Shown here: piece after piece, positions 27,575-36,322 of the stretch | Position numbering within the stretch: position 1 is the first letter of the stretch | How the letters are laid out: each line of letters opens with the position of its first letter | Source of the DNA: an uncultured Flavobacteriaceae bacterium | GTDB taxonomy: Bacteria > Bacteroidota > Bacteroidia > Flavobacteriales > Flavobacteriaceae | Assembly (NCBI GenBank): GCA_905479625.1 | Contig: CAJQNF010000031.1 | Span: 1-63,540 of the forward strand | Direction of reading: 5' to 3' | DNA length: 63,540 nucleotides | The notes under the pieces: generated by a model | Databases searched by the model: none | What the model was told of the DNA's origin: nothing | What the model saw: only the letters and a program-made list of their open reading frames with translations | Position numbers and translations under genes: made by a program

Positions 27575-27859
27575 CTAGCTTCCGCTAAACGGCGTGCCGA
27601 AAACACCTACAGCAAGTTCCGCCCAAATAAGAAAAAGACCTAACAGAAGAATGATCAGGATAGCGATTCGGTACTTGATATTCTTTACTTTTCTTATGAC
27701 AAGGTCAAAAATTAGGCCTGTGGCCAGTAACAGAACCCCTGCGAAAGCAAAATCTAAGGGTGTCCAATTTACTTCATCTGTAAACTGCATCGCTATCAAA
27801 GGTATCAACAATAAAGATATTACGATGAGTAGAATAAATTTAAGTCTTTTGTTCTTCAT
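27575..27859 (-). CDS. Small three-helix membrane protein
   Basis: 94 residues, three hydrophobic helices with short charged turns (FTDEVNWTPLDFAFAG; RKVKNIKYR). No family assigned. A 52-bp sequence just upstream is repeated before the sigma factor gene. Confidence 0.62.
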   Translation of the reverse strand: MKNKRLKFILLIVISLLLIPLIAMQFTDEVNWTPLDFAFAGVLLLATGLIFDLVIRKVKNIKYRIAILIILLLGLFLIWAELAVGVFGTPFSGS

Positions 27860-27898
27860 GATTATAAACTTTTAAATAAGTCTAGCATGCTGATATAA

Positions 27899-27950
27899 GA
27901 ATAAATATACAAAGTTTTAGGAAATCACTGACCCTAGCCATGAATTATAA
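27899..27950. repeat. 52-bp direct repeat, copy 1
   Basis: It matches 29806-29857 in the same orientation, 45 of 52 positions identical in my hand alignment; the first 22 bases are identical. The minus strand contains AAACTTTG, close to a -7 box. It lies upstream of the 94-residue membrane protein gene and overlaps the last bases of the 150-residue protein gene. Confidence 0.6.
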
Positions 27951-28397
27951 AACGTTTCTTTCACTCTTGGCTTTGGCATCCATAGATTGACCGATAATTA
28001 AGCCGATAAGCATTCCGCCAATCAGACCTATACTTATGCCCAGAGATCGCTCCCAACTCGACAAAAACACAACTCCAAATAGCAAACCGAATGACAATCC
28101 TAAACCGCTATATAAATTGGTGTAATAACCCTTGGAAGTTAAGGAAAACGTATTCTTTAAAAAAATTTCAAATTTAGTTAATGCTTTTTTAAAGTGTTTT
28201 TTTCTGTTTTCGGGATTTGATTTTAAATGTAAACGATCAAGTTCCGATTCGATGGATTGAATTTCATCTTTTGAGAACTCTCTAATTTTCAATTGAGATA
28301 GTATATGAAGAAATTTTTCATATATCTTTATTTCATGCTTTTTAGTTGTTTCGGTTTTTAAACTTTCAAAAATATTATACGCTTCTTGTAATGTCAT
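27945..28397 (-). CDS. Protein with helical N-terminus and C-terminal membrane hairpin
   Basis: 150 residues. The first 95 or so are charged and helical (NIFESLKTETTKKHEIKIYE; FSKDEIQSIESELDRLHLKS), then two hydrophobic segments, GLSFGLLFGVVFLSSWE and GLIGGMLIGLIIGQSMDA. No known domain. It lies about 110 bp downstream of the sigma-factor-associated membrane protein. Confidence 0.65.
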   Translation of the reverse strand: MTLQEAYNIFESLKTETTKKHEIKIYEKFLHILSQLKIREFSKDEIQSIESELDRLHLKSNPENRKKHFKKALTKFEIFLKNTFSLTSKGYYTNLYSGLGLSFGLLFGVVFLSSWERSLGISIGLIGGMLIGLIIGQSMDAKAKSERNVL

Positions 28398-28508
28398 AAT
28401 AGTTACTGTTTTCTTGATTAGTGGCTGAAATCATTATTTATTACAGGCACAACTTTTATTTTTTATAAAAAATTCAAAAGTTTTTAAATAGGTACTTTCA
28501 GTAAGGGT

Positions 28509-29165
28509 TTAACTTCTTAATTCTTCAAGATCCGTTATCAATTCTTTAATTTTTTTAAACATACGTCCATAAACTATTTTGACATCCAAATTGTAAATTC
28601 TTCCTCCAAATAACATCAAAAGACCTGCTATAATAACGACTAAGACAATCCCTAGTAAAGGAATTCCATTTACCAGATATATATCAGGAAAACCATAAAG
28701 AACTTCACCAACTAGTCTTTGTCCTAAAGGCACTCCTTCAGCATCTACAAACCAAAAACCGACAACAACACTTATAAAAAACAGCGGATAATATAAACGT
28801 GCCATTTTTCTGTTTATAGCCAATTGTTCTTGCAACCATTTATTAAAAGACATCAGGTACTCATAACTGTTTTTGTGATAGTCTATTTTCTCCAAACTAC
28901 TCGTTAGTTTTTTATTTACAACAACCAACCCTATTAAAATTAAAAACCATGATATGCCAATAATGGGGAGTCCATTAAAAGTAGTTGCTGCTAATATTAT
29001 AAAAGCAAATACTACTATAGCAATCAGATTTATCTTAAACATTCGCTTAAACTTGTCTATAACATGTTTAGATTTTTGATTGTATAAATCATTTAATTTC
29101 GGGGCTACAAGTGCATCACTTTTTAGAAAACCCTCTTTCCATATATTTTCAATTGATTTTTCCAT
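28509..29165 (-). CDS. Membrane protein overlapping the sigma factor gene (possible anti-sigma)
   Basis: 218 residues: a soluble N-terminal segment (1-45), helices around 46-85, a charged loop with SYEYLMSFNKWLQEQLAINR, and two more helices near 125-140 and 165-190. Its ATG lies 17 bp inside the 3' end of the ECF sigma gene, so expression is coupled. Position and topology suggest a regulator of that sigma factor, but no recognised anti-sigma domain is seen. Confidence 0.7.
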   Translation of the reverse strand: MEKSIENIWKEGFLKSDALVAPKLNDLYNQKSKHVIDKFKRMFKINLIAIVVFAFIILAATTFNGLPIIGISWFLILIGLVVVNKKLTSSLEKIDYHKNSYEYLMSFNKWLQEQLAINRKMARLYYPLFFISVVVGFWFVDAEGVPLGQRLVGEVLYGFPDIYLVNGIPLLGIVLVVIIAGLLMLFGGRIYNLDVKIVYGRMFKKIKELITDLEELRS

Positions 29166-29640
29166 CTAATATTTTTTTTAATCTTGTTTTAATTCTTTTA
29201 ACGCGTACCCCAATATTATTTGGGTTTGTTCCTATAATTTCAGCGATTTCCTTATAAGGTTTTTCTTCTAAATAAAGCATAATAATGGCCCTGTCTATTT
29301 CTGATAGCTGTCTAATTGCAGCATATAATAAATTTAGAGATTCATCTGAAAATGCATAATTGTCTTCAGTTTCTTCAGCTGCTACAGAATCAGATACAAA
29401 ATGATGACCCTTATTCTTATTTTTCTTAAGCAAGGTCAAACAAACGTTTAATGAAATTCGATAAACCCAGGTGCTCCATTGTGATTCGCCGCGGAAGTTT
29501 TCTTTACTCCTCCATATCTGCAAACAGACCTCTTGGTAATAATCTTCAAAATCCTCTTGTGAATTGGTATATGCCCGGCACAACTTGATAATTATTCCCG
29601 AAAAAGGTATAATGGATACTTTATAAAAATCGCTGCTCAA
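29149..29640 (-). CDS. ECF-type RNA polymerase sigma factor
   Basis: 163 residues. Region 2 is DFEDYYQEVCLQIWRSKENF and STWVYRISLNVCLTLL; region 4 is LSEIDRAIIMLYLEEKPYKE and IAEIIGTNPNNIGVRVKRIK (HTH). A Gly- and Asp-bearing linker separates them. It begins a two-gene unit with the overlapping membrane protein. A TTG-N20-AAACTTTG promoter-like element lies in the repeat about 180 bp upstream. Confidence 0.9.
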   Translation of the reverse strand: MSSDFYKVSIIPFSGIIIKLCRAYTNSQEDFEDYYQEVCLQIWRSKENFRGESQWSTWVYRISLNVCLTLLKKNKNKGHHFVSDSVAAEETEDNYAFSDESLNLLYAAIRQLSEIDRAIIMLYLEEKPYKEIAEIIGTNPNNIGVRVKRIKTRLKKILDGKIN

Positions 29641-29805
29641 TATTTCTTTTTTTTAGTTAGTGGCTTAATCCTTGAATTATTACACCTACATGAAATATTT
29701 CTGAAAAAGAATTTGCTATAAAGGGATCACCTAAGCACAACCTGCTGTTTATCGGTGTGTTGCAACAAAAATTCGATTAGAATTTCAGGGGGGAAATCGA
29801 CACGA

Positions 29806-29857
29806 GAATAAATATACAAAGTTTTAGCAAAGCACTGACCTTAGCAATAGCTTATAA
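29806..29857. repeat. 52-bp direct repeat, copy 2 (promoter-like)
   Basis: Same orientation as 27899-27950. On the minus strand it carries TTG, then a 20-bp spacer, then AAACTTTG, one base off the TAnnTTTG box, pointing toward the sigma factor gene. In copy 1 the TTG is ATG. Confidence 0.55.
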
Positions 29858-29933
29858 TAGTTGTTGTTGGTTTGTTTTAATTTACTGCTTCTCAAGTTCT
29901 TTATGAGCCACATGCATGTTGGGCATTCTGATA

Positions 29934-30650
29934 TTATCCAACATTCACATTAAACATATAGCCAACTAAAGCCGTTAATCCCATAGCAACTGTTCCCCAA
30001 AAAGTAATTCTTAAAACCGCTTTCCCAATACTTGATCCGCCAGCTTTAGCTGCTAATGCACCTAAAAGAATCAGAAACAATAGAGCAAAGCCATAAAGCG
30101 AATATACCATACTGTTTAAAGGGAGAAAAAGGGTCACTAAAAAAGGAAGTAATCCGCCGATAGTAAAGGCTGCTCCTGACGCAATTGCTGCCTGAATAGG
30201 TTTAGCCTGGCTAATTTCATTAATTCCTAATTCGTCTCTAATATGCGCTCCCAAAGCATCTTTTTCTGTCAGTTCTTGCGCAACGGTAAAAGCAGTTTCT
30301 TTTTTAAGACCTCTTTTTTCGTAAATCTCTGCCAATCGTTGTAATTCAAGCGCCGGCGTTTCCTTTAGTTCTATCTTCTCTCTTTGAATATCTGCCTTCT
30401 CCACATCAGTCTGAGAACTTACCGAAACGTATTCTCCGGCTGCCATTGATAAGGCACCAGCTACTAATCCAGCCAATGTAGCTAAAACAATCGGCTCTCT
30501 TAACTCGGTTGCAGCGGCAACGCCTATTGCGAGACTTGCAGTTGATAAAATTCCATCATTAGCTCCAAGAACTGCCGCTCTTAACCAATTACTGCGATGT
30601 ATGTAGTGATTGTCTAAATAATCATCTAATTCTGGTGAATTTTCATTCAT
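29934..30650 (-). CDS. VIT1/CCC1-family metal transporter
   Basis: 238 residues. LRAAVLGANDGILSTASLAI is the family's first helix, GLVAGALSMAAGEYVSVSSQ the second. A long charged middle region (about residues 82-150, with EKADIQREKIELKE and ELTEKDALGAHIRDELG) corresponds to the metal-binding insertion. Three helices follow. Members move Fe2+ or Mn2+. Confidence 0.92.
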   Translation of the reverse strand: MNENSPELDDYLDNHYIHRSNWLRAAVLGANDGILSTASLAIGVAAATELREPIVLATLAGLVAGALSMAAGEYVSVSSQTDVEKADIQREKIELKETPALELQRLAEIYEKRGLKKETAFTVAQELTEKDALGAHIRDELGINEISQAKPIQAAIASGAAFTIGGLLPFLVTLFLPLNSMVYSLYGFALLFLILLGALAAKAGGSSIGKAVLRITFWGTVAMGLTALVGYMFNVNVG

Positions 30651-30845
30651 TATTTCCAGTTTATTTTAATTACACCTTAGGATTTTAACTATAGTTTGAG
30701 CATCTAATTTAGTGAATTCAATCCAAACTTTCCTGCCATAGGCAACCAGAAAACTCACAAAACATGAGCGATGACAATTAGCCTTAGCAATTTCTGCAAG
30801 TATTATTTAGATTGAGCATTCATGAATGAAGCAAAAAGGGTTCCA

Positions 30846-31793
30846 TTAGAATTTTTCCAAATGCGATACAATTTCTTCTTGAACTTTTTCATAAGATTCT
30901 TGAACTAACCAGTGACCTGCATTTAATTCTACAAATCGATAATATCCTGTGACGTAATCTTCCGTCCATTCAACACCTGATCGCTTTAAAGCATTATCCT
31001 TATTTCCCCAAACAAAAAGTACAGGGACCTCAATCATTCCAAGATCAAATCCTTGATTAAACAATTCAAAATTTGCCCTGTACCAGTTTATTGAAGAGGT
31101 CAACGCATTTTGTTGACTTAACAAATCAACATAGGAAGCAATTTCATCATCTTGATGCTTATCCCAAATAGACTTTAGCACTTCATAGTTGTCTTTGGCA
31201 AGCATATATTCCGGAATTTTCTTTGTTTGAAAATTCCTCATATAATCACTAGCATCATATTGCAGGCTATCTTCCCGATAGGCCCGCGAAAAGGCTTCTA
31301 AATGAGGAACTGATAGCGAAGTGAAACTGAGCAATCTCTCAGGGTAATCTGACGCTATTTGCCAACCAATTCCGCTTCCCCAATCATGACCAATTAGATG
31401 AAATTTCTTCATCCCAAGAGAGTCAGCTATGGCGATTACATCACTGGCTAAATGTGAAATTTGATATTGGGCAATTTCTTTGGGTCTTGCTCTAAAACTA
31501 TACCCTCTTTGATCAGGAGCAACCGTATAATAGCCTATCTTATTCAAATCAGACATTAATCTGTTCCACATCACGGATGATTCGGGGAATCCATGAAGCA
31601 AGATTACTGGGACATCTTGATCGTCCCCACTTATTTTTGTTGAAAATGCATGTCCATTTGCCTCAACAAGTGTATATCCATCAGGTAACGATCCAGTATT
31701 TGAGCCTACTATAATTTTATTGATATACATATAAACAATTATTAGTAAGAATAATACCAACAAAGTGGCACCTGCTGCATATTTTAGAATCAT
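30846..31793 (-). CDS. Alpha/beta hydrolase, epoxide-hydrolase-like
   Basis: 315 residues. An N-terminal helix (5-25) anchors it to the membrane. VILLHGFPESSVMWNRLM is the HGFPE...W motif, YTVAPDQRGYSFRARPKEI follows, and LIGHDWGSGIGWQIASD gives the nucleophilic Asp. The general acid Asp (VLFVWGNKDNAL) and His (LNAGHWLVQE) are present. The DWG nucleophile fits epoxide hydrolase or haloalkane dehalogenase rather than a serine esterase. Confidence 0.88.
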   Translation of the reverse strand: MILKYAAGATLLVLFLLIIVYMYINKIIVGSNTGSLPDGYTLVEANGHAFSTKISGDDQDVPVILLHGFPESSVMWNRLMSDLNKIGYYTVAPDQRGYSFRARPKEIAQYQISHLASDVIAIADSLGMKKFHLIGHDWGSGIGWQIASDYPERLLSFTSLSVPHLEAFSRAYREDSLQYDASDYMRNFQTKKIPEYMLAKDNYEVLKSIWDKHQDDEIASYVDLLSQQNALTSSINWYRANFELFNQGFDLGMIEVPVLFVWGNKDNALKRSGVEWTEDYVTGYYRFVELNAGHWLVQESYEKVQEEIVSHLEKF

Positions 31794-32005
31794 GCTTCTT
31801 TTTAAAATTTGATTTTTATTTTTTCAGTTATCGATTTGTAAAAATAAGGCTTTTAATTGTTCTAGATTAATTTGACTTTTGATTGATCTAACCACTCATA
31901 CTCCAAATTTGCTCGCAGTTGGTTAGAAAAAGATGGCCAACGATGAAGTTTTAATCAGCAGTATCCTTAGGGTGTTTTGCTTAATGGGTAAAGTGGTGTC
32001 GCTTT

Positions 32006-32440
32006 TTATGACTCGTAAATGTCAAATTCAGCTGAAATTGATTTCATTAAATCTTTATCTGCAAATTCGCTGTCAGACATTTTAGACAACCTGTTTAGGT
32101 ATAGATCAAACTGTCCGTTTTTGAAAATGCTTAACATCTTACCTCCTTTTTCACATCTTGCTGCATGCCATACATTAGGAGGGACTGTAATCGTGTCTCC
32201 GGGCCGGCAGATCACACTTTCATTATCAAAGATAAGCTCCACTTCACCTTCTAGAATATAAAATACCTCGGTCATGATTTTATGGTGATGTCGAGCTAAG
32301 AAAAAACCAGGTTTTATTTTGTCCTCGACAAAGCATAATTCACCTTTGGTGTCTTTTGAAGAAAGTTTGATAAAACAATGATCTTGGGAGTAGTTATAGT
32401 TTTCACCCTCTCCGTTGCGAATAACTTCTTTTTTTTTCAT
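32006..32440 (-). CDS. Cupin-domain protein
   Basis: 144 residues. Cupin motif 1 is ARHHHKIMTEVFYILEGEVE, motif 2 is PGDTITVPPNVWHAAR, with His and Glu metal ligands. It lies 58 bp downstream of the symporter gene on the same strand and beside the cysteine dioxygenase unit (itself a cupin fold). Function unknown; co-transcription with the symporter is possible. Confidence 0.85.
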   Translation of the reverse strand: MKKKEVIRNGEGENYNYSQDHCFIKLSSKDTKGELCFVEDKIKPGFFLARHHHKIMTEVFYILEGEVELIFDNESVICRPGDTITVPPNVWHAARCEKGGKMLSIFKNGQFDLYLNRLSKMSDSEFADKDLMKSISAEFDIYES

Positions 32441-32461
32441 TTCAGTTTAATTTTTAATGAG

Positions 32462-32481
32462 CCTTGTTAAAACAAACAAGG
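32462..32481 (-). terminator. Hairpin between symporter and cupin genes
   Basis: CCTTGTT (32462-32468) pairs with AACAAGG (32475-32481), a 7-bp stem with a 6-nt loop after the symporter stop. The following minus-strand sequence is AT-rich but has no clean T-run, so it may be only a partial terminator. Confidence 0.4.
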
Positions 32482-32498
32482 ACAGGTTTTAAAGTGCA

Positions 32499-34043
32499 TC
32501 ATTTCTCATTAGATGCTGCATCAATTTCTTCAATCATTTTTACGGCTTCAGCTCTTGGAGGGTATTTTTTAGATACTATTAGACCAACAAGCATGGCAAC
32601 AGCAAAAGAAGGAAAAAGAACATCAAGTGCAACGAAATATTCACCAACACTGTCCATTTCCTTAAAAACAAAATTAAATAGTATCACAGCTACAAATCCT
32701 GAAATCATTGAGGCTATTGCTCCTTTCTCCGAATAACCTTTCCAAAAAAGTGTGAGAATAATTACAGGACAAAAGGTAGCAGCAATTCCGGACCAACCAA
32801 AAATAATCACCCAAAACACTTGTCTGTCTGGTGATACATAATTCATAATAATCGCAATAATTAATGCCATAGAGGCCATTATAATTGTTGAAATCCTTGA
32901 GATTTTTGTTAGGTTTTCATCTTTTAAATCAGGTCGAAATATTTTCTGATAAAAGTCACGTGTTATAGCGCTTGAGGCTAATATTAGAAGAGAATCTATA
33001 GTAGACATTATAGCAGATAAAACTATGGCAATAAATAATGCAACCAATAATGTAGGCAAGAAACTTTCCGTAATCATACTCAATACATCTTCTCCATTAT
33101 TTCCTAAAATTGTTTCAGGATCTTGTCCTTCTTTTGTAAAATAGATACGCGCAAGAATCCCAATGGTTACAGCAGCCGCATCAGTTAGTAATGTAAAGGT
33201 AGTAGCAACCCATTTTCCTTTGTCTATTTCATTTTCACTCTTAATAGACATAAATCGAACATAAACCTGTGGAGATCCAAGGAATCCAAGTCCAATCATT
33301 GAGAATCCTAAAATTGTAAAAAGGTTCATCCAGCCATCGCTGCTTCTACCCATTACTTGCGTTAGGGTTGGATCTATGGCATTCAATCCTTCCGTAATTC
33401 CTGCACCGTGATCCATAGAAAACCATACAACTATTGGTAACAGGACCAGACCGAAAAACATGAGTAATCCTTGAAATAAATCAGACCAAACTGCTGCTAC
33501 AAAACCACCAAAAAAAATATAGGCAAGAACAATTAGAAATCCAATTAATGCCCCTAATTTATAGTCAATCCCAAGCATAGATCTAAAAGCAACACCGGTA
33601 ACATCTATTTGAGAAGCTACGTAAATTACAATGAATATGACAAGTACAGATGCTGCTATAATTCGAAGCGTATGTGTTTTAGATTTAAAATGGCTCTGTA
33701 GATAATCTGGAATTGTTATAGCGCCGAATTTATCAGATCTCCTTTTAAAGCGTTTAGCCATAAATTGCCAGGAAACAAAGACACCAAGTAACTCTCCAAC
33801 AACAACCCAATAACCTGAATATCCTGCTATTGCTCCCATCCCGGTGAGCCCGATCAGTAGCCAGCCGGATTCACCAGTTGCTCTAGCCGAAAAAGCGACG
33901 GCCCAAAAGCCCATTGTTTTTCCTCCAACATAATAATCACTCATACTTTTGATGCGTCGAGATGCAAAAATTCCAATTAGAAATAAAATTCCTACATAAA
34001 CAGCAAGAACAGCTACTTTAATGATTAAATCTGGGTCTTGCAT
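32499..34043 (-). CDS. Sodium/solute symporter (SSS family, PutP-like)
   Basis: I place the start at the ATG at 34043 (MQDPDLIIKVAVLAVYVGI). The frame opens 27 codons earlier, but that extension is hydrophilic and unlike the family N-terminus. The resulting 514 residues form about 13 helices. KSMSDYYVGGKTMGFWAVAF, SARATGESGWLLIGLTG and VAAVWSDLFQGLLMFFGLVL are SSS/PutP signatures, and MSTIDSLLILASSAI is the Na+-site helix. Beside cysteine dioxygenase, taurine, hypotaurine or another amino acid is as likely a substrate as proline. Confidence 0.88.
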   Translation of the reverse strand: MQDPDLIIKVAVLAVYVGILFLIGIFASRRIKSMSDYYVGGKTMGFWAVAFSARATGESGWLLIGLTGMGAIAGYSGYWVVVGELLGVFVSWQFMAKRFKRRSDKFGAITIPDYLQSHFKSKTHTLRIIAASVLVIFIVIYVASQIDVTGVAFRSMLGIDYKLGALIGFLIVLAYIFFGGFVAAVWSDLFQGLLMFFGLVLLPIVVWFSMDHGAGITEGLNAIDPTLTQVMGRSSDGWMNLFTILGFSMIGLGFLGSPQVYVRFMSIKSENEIDKGKWVATTFTLLTDAAAVTIGILARIYFTKEGQDPETILGNNGEDVLSMITESFLPTLLVALFIAIVLSAIMSTIDSLLILASSAITRDFYQKIFRPDLKDENLTKISRISTIIMASMALIIAIIMNYVSPDRQVFWVIIFGWSGIAATFCPVIILTLFWKGYSEKGAIASMISGFVAVILFNFVFKEMDSVGEYFVALDVLFPSFAVAMLVGLIVSKKYPPRAEAVKMIEEIDAASNEK

Positions 34044-34062
34044 AATGATTAAAACTTGTGAT

Positions 34063-34076
34063 TCGCTTTCAAGCGA
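34063..34076. promoter_or_regulatory. Palindrome upstream of the symporter
   Basis: TCGCTTTCAAGCGA is a 6+2+6 perfect inverted repeat, 20 bp upstream of the proposed symporter start at 34043. It could be an operator; if the longer start were used it would be coding. Confidence 0.3.
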
Positions 34077-34275
34077 TTTATGAATAGAGACACTTAAAAA
34101 AACCAAAGAAATATGGGTTTTCAAGATTCTGAAAAGTACTCAAAAAATGTCATAATGTGTGTTTTTTTTAATATAACAGCTAAAAAAACACTTAAAAAAG
34201 TATAAAATAGGCTATATTCGCAAAAATTGGAATGGTTAAAAAATCATGTCAAGTTATTTAGTTGAATTTGGAGAA

Positions 34276-34283
34276 TAACTTTG
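34276..34283 (+). promoter_or_regulatory. -7 box (TAACTTTG) of the cysteine dioxygenase unit
   Basis: An exact TAnnTTTG match 40 bp upstream of the open frame. I find no TTG at the expected distance (closest at 34262), so the -33 element is weak or activator-dependent. Confidence 0.45.
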
Positions 34284-34297
34284 GATTTGTACATTAA

Positions 34298-34333
34298 ATG
34301 AGCAAAAAAAAGAACAAATTATTTGAATTCTAA
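34298..34333 (+). other. Out-of-frame ATG with A8 tract before cysteine dioxygenase
   Basis: ATG at 34298 opens an 11-codon frame (MSKKKNKLFEF) that ends inside the first codons of the dioxygenase. Removing one A from the run of eight (34304-34311) would join this ATG to the dioxygenase frame. It could be a sequencing error, a phase-variable tract or a leader peptide. Confidence 0.45.
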
Positions 34334-34856
34334 CAAAAACATTTCCGCAACACTTCAATCACTAGACGAATTAATTACTGCCCTTTCTGAAGAGGAGCGG
34401 TCGAAGTACAATCAAAGAATACATTCAATAAAACTTTCAGCGGGCGATTTTGAAAACTATTGCTCATGGTCCGATGATTGTTACACCAGAAATTGTATTG
34501 TTGATACCGAGAAATTTGAATTGATTTTAATCTGTTGGTGTGAAGGACATCGGACGCAAATTCACGATCACGGTGGAGAAGAATGTTGGGTAAAAGTGAT
34601 AGAAGGCGAACTCAAAGAAACAATTTATAAAAAAAATAAAGAAGGTGAACTAAACATTGTGAAATCTTCAATTTCAAAAGCAAATGAGGTGACCTATATG
34701 AAAGATTTTATGGGATTTCATCGATTAGAAAACCTATCTAAAAAAAGAAGCATGTCGCTTCATTTGTATGCAAAACCAATTCGAAAATGTACTATTTTTG
34801 ATGAAAATTCAAAAACTTTTGAAAATAAGGATTTGAGTTATGATACTACTGCATAA
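34323..34856 (+). CDS. Cysteine dioxygenase
   Basis: 177 residues from a TTG start; no in-frame ATG exists upstream. The mononuclear iron ligands are visible as H81 and H83 (QIHDHGGEECW) and H133 (GFHRLEN). C88 and a downstream Tyr (SLHLYAKPI) correspond to the Cys-Tyr crosslink partners of animal enzymes; many bacterial versions have Gly at the Cys position. It oxidises cysteine to cysteine sulfinate. The next gene, 30 bp away, is a matching decarboxylase. Confidence 0.88.
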   Translation: MNSNKNISATLQSLDELITALSEEERSKYNQRIHSIKLSAGDFENYCSWSDDCYTRNCIVDTEKFELILICWCEGHRTQIHDHGGEECWVKVIEGELKETIYKKNKEGELNIVKSSISKANEVTYMKDFMGFHRLENLSKKRSMSLHLYAKPIRKCTIFDENSKTFENKDLSYDTTA

Positions 34857-34886
34857 TGAGCACTAAACTTAAAAGAGTAATACAGG

Positions 34887-36284
34887 ATGTCTGATATAAG
34901 TAAAGATTTAGCTTTATTCAATGAACTAGTTGAGGCTTTAATTAATGAAGAGGAGGAGAACCCTGTGGCAGAAAGAATAGATTCGGATAAATTATATGAT
35001 TCTATTGATCTGTCGTTGAATGAATCTGCAATGATTGATGATGCGTTTAAGACCGTTCTTCGTAATGTTCTTATTTCTACCCCAAAAACTGCCACGAATT
35101 TATTTTTTAATCAACTTTTTGGGGGAAGACAAAGCAAAGCAGTTTTAGGAGATTTACTTGCTGTAATGCTTAATAACAGTATGTATACTTACAAAGTTGC
35201 AGGACCACAAGTTGGGATTGAACAAGAAATAATCAGACAATCTTGCGACTTAGTCGGTTATGGTTCTCAAAGTAATGGTACATTTCCAACTGGAGGCTCA
35301 ATGAGTAATTATATGGGGTTGGTTATGGCTCGCGACGCCAAAGACCCTAATTGCAGATTAGATGGGATGTCGAAGGCGATGGTCATTTACACTTCCAAAG
35401 AATCGCATTATTCGAATGCGAAGAATGCTAGTTTTGCTGGAATTGGAAGAAATAATATCCGTTACATTCAAGCCGATTCTAAAGGCAAAATGATCACAGA
35501 GAAATTGGAGGAGCAAATAATTGATGATATCAATAAAGGGTTTATTCCAACCTATGTCAATGCAACTGCCGGAACTACAGTTTTAGGCGTTTTTGATCCA
35601 ATTGATGAAATTGCTGATATTACTGAAAAATATAAAATATGGCTTCATGTTGACGGAGCATATTGTGGAAGTGTAATTTTTAGTGAGAAATATAAACATC
35701 TTATAAAGGGAGTTGAAAGATCAAATTCATTTAGTTATAATGCACATAAAATGCTTGGAACACCATTAACTTGTTCAATCATTTTAGTGAATGATAAAAA
35801 GCAGTTGCACGATTCGTTTAGTAATGAAGCGGATTATTTATACCAAACAGATGGTGATGATTTTAACTTGGGCAAAACTTCTTTTCAATGTGGAAGAAGA
35901 AATGATGCCTTAAAGTTTTGGACACTTTGGAAATCTGTTGGAACAAGAGGTTTAGAGAAGATTGTAGATCAGCAATTTGAATTGGCAAATGTTGCCCTTG
36001 AATACATAAGAAGCAATCCAAATTACACATTATACAGTTTCGATGATTCAATTTCTATTTGTTTTAATTATAAGAATATTGATCCAACTACCCTTTGTAC
36101 TGCACTCTATGAACACCAAATTACTGTTGTAGGATTTGGATCTTTCAATGACGATACATTTATTAGATTGGTAACAATTAATGCGAATAATAAAAAGCAA
36201 GACATCTTGAATTTCTTTAAAGTTCTGGAAGAATTCGTTGAGAAAACACCTAACCTCACAAAAATAAAGGAAATGAGTATTTAG
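34887..36284 (+). CDS. Group II PLP-dependent decarboxylase, probable cysteine sulfinate decarboxylase
   Basis: 465 residues. FPTGGSMSNYMGLVMARDA, YVNATAGTTVLGVFDPI, WLHVDGAYCGSVIF and FSYNAHKMLGTPLTCSI (PLP Lys) are those of glutamate/cysteine sulfinate/aspartate decarboxylases. Directly after cysteine dioxygenase in the same direction, the best substrate guess is cysteine sulfinate, giving hypotaurine. Sequence alone does not separate this from aspartate or glutamate decarboxylase. Confidence 0.85.
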   Translation: MSDISKDLALFNELVEALINEEEENPVAERIDSDKLYDSIDLSLNESAMIDDAFKTVLRNVLISTPKTATNLFFNQLFGGRQSKAVLGDLLAVMLNNSMYTYKVAGPQVGIEQEIIRQSCDLVGYGSQSNGTFPTGGSMSNYMGLVMARDAKDPNCRLDGMSKAMVIYTSKESHYSNAKNASFAGIGRNNIRYIQADSKGKMITEKLEEQIIDDINKGFIPTYVNATAGTTVLGVFDPIDEIADITEKYKIWLHVDGAYCGSVIFSEKYKHLIKGVERSNSFSYNAHKMLGTPLTCSIILVNDKKQLHDSFSNEADYLYQTDGDDFNLGKTSFQCGRRNDALKFWTLWKSVGTRGLEKIVDQQFELANVALEYIRSNPNYTLYSFDDSISICFNYKNIDPTTLCTALYEHQITVVGFGSFNDDTFIRLVTINANNKKQDILNFFKVLEEFVEKTPNLTKIKEMSI

Positions 36285-36322
36285 CAGATACATGCGCAAC
36301 GTGCAGGCAGGTTAACACAGTA

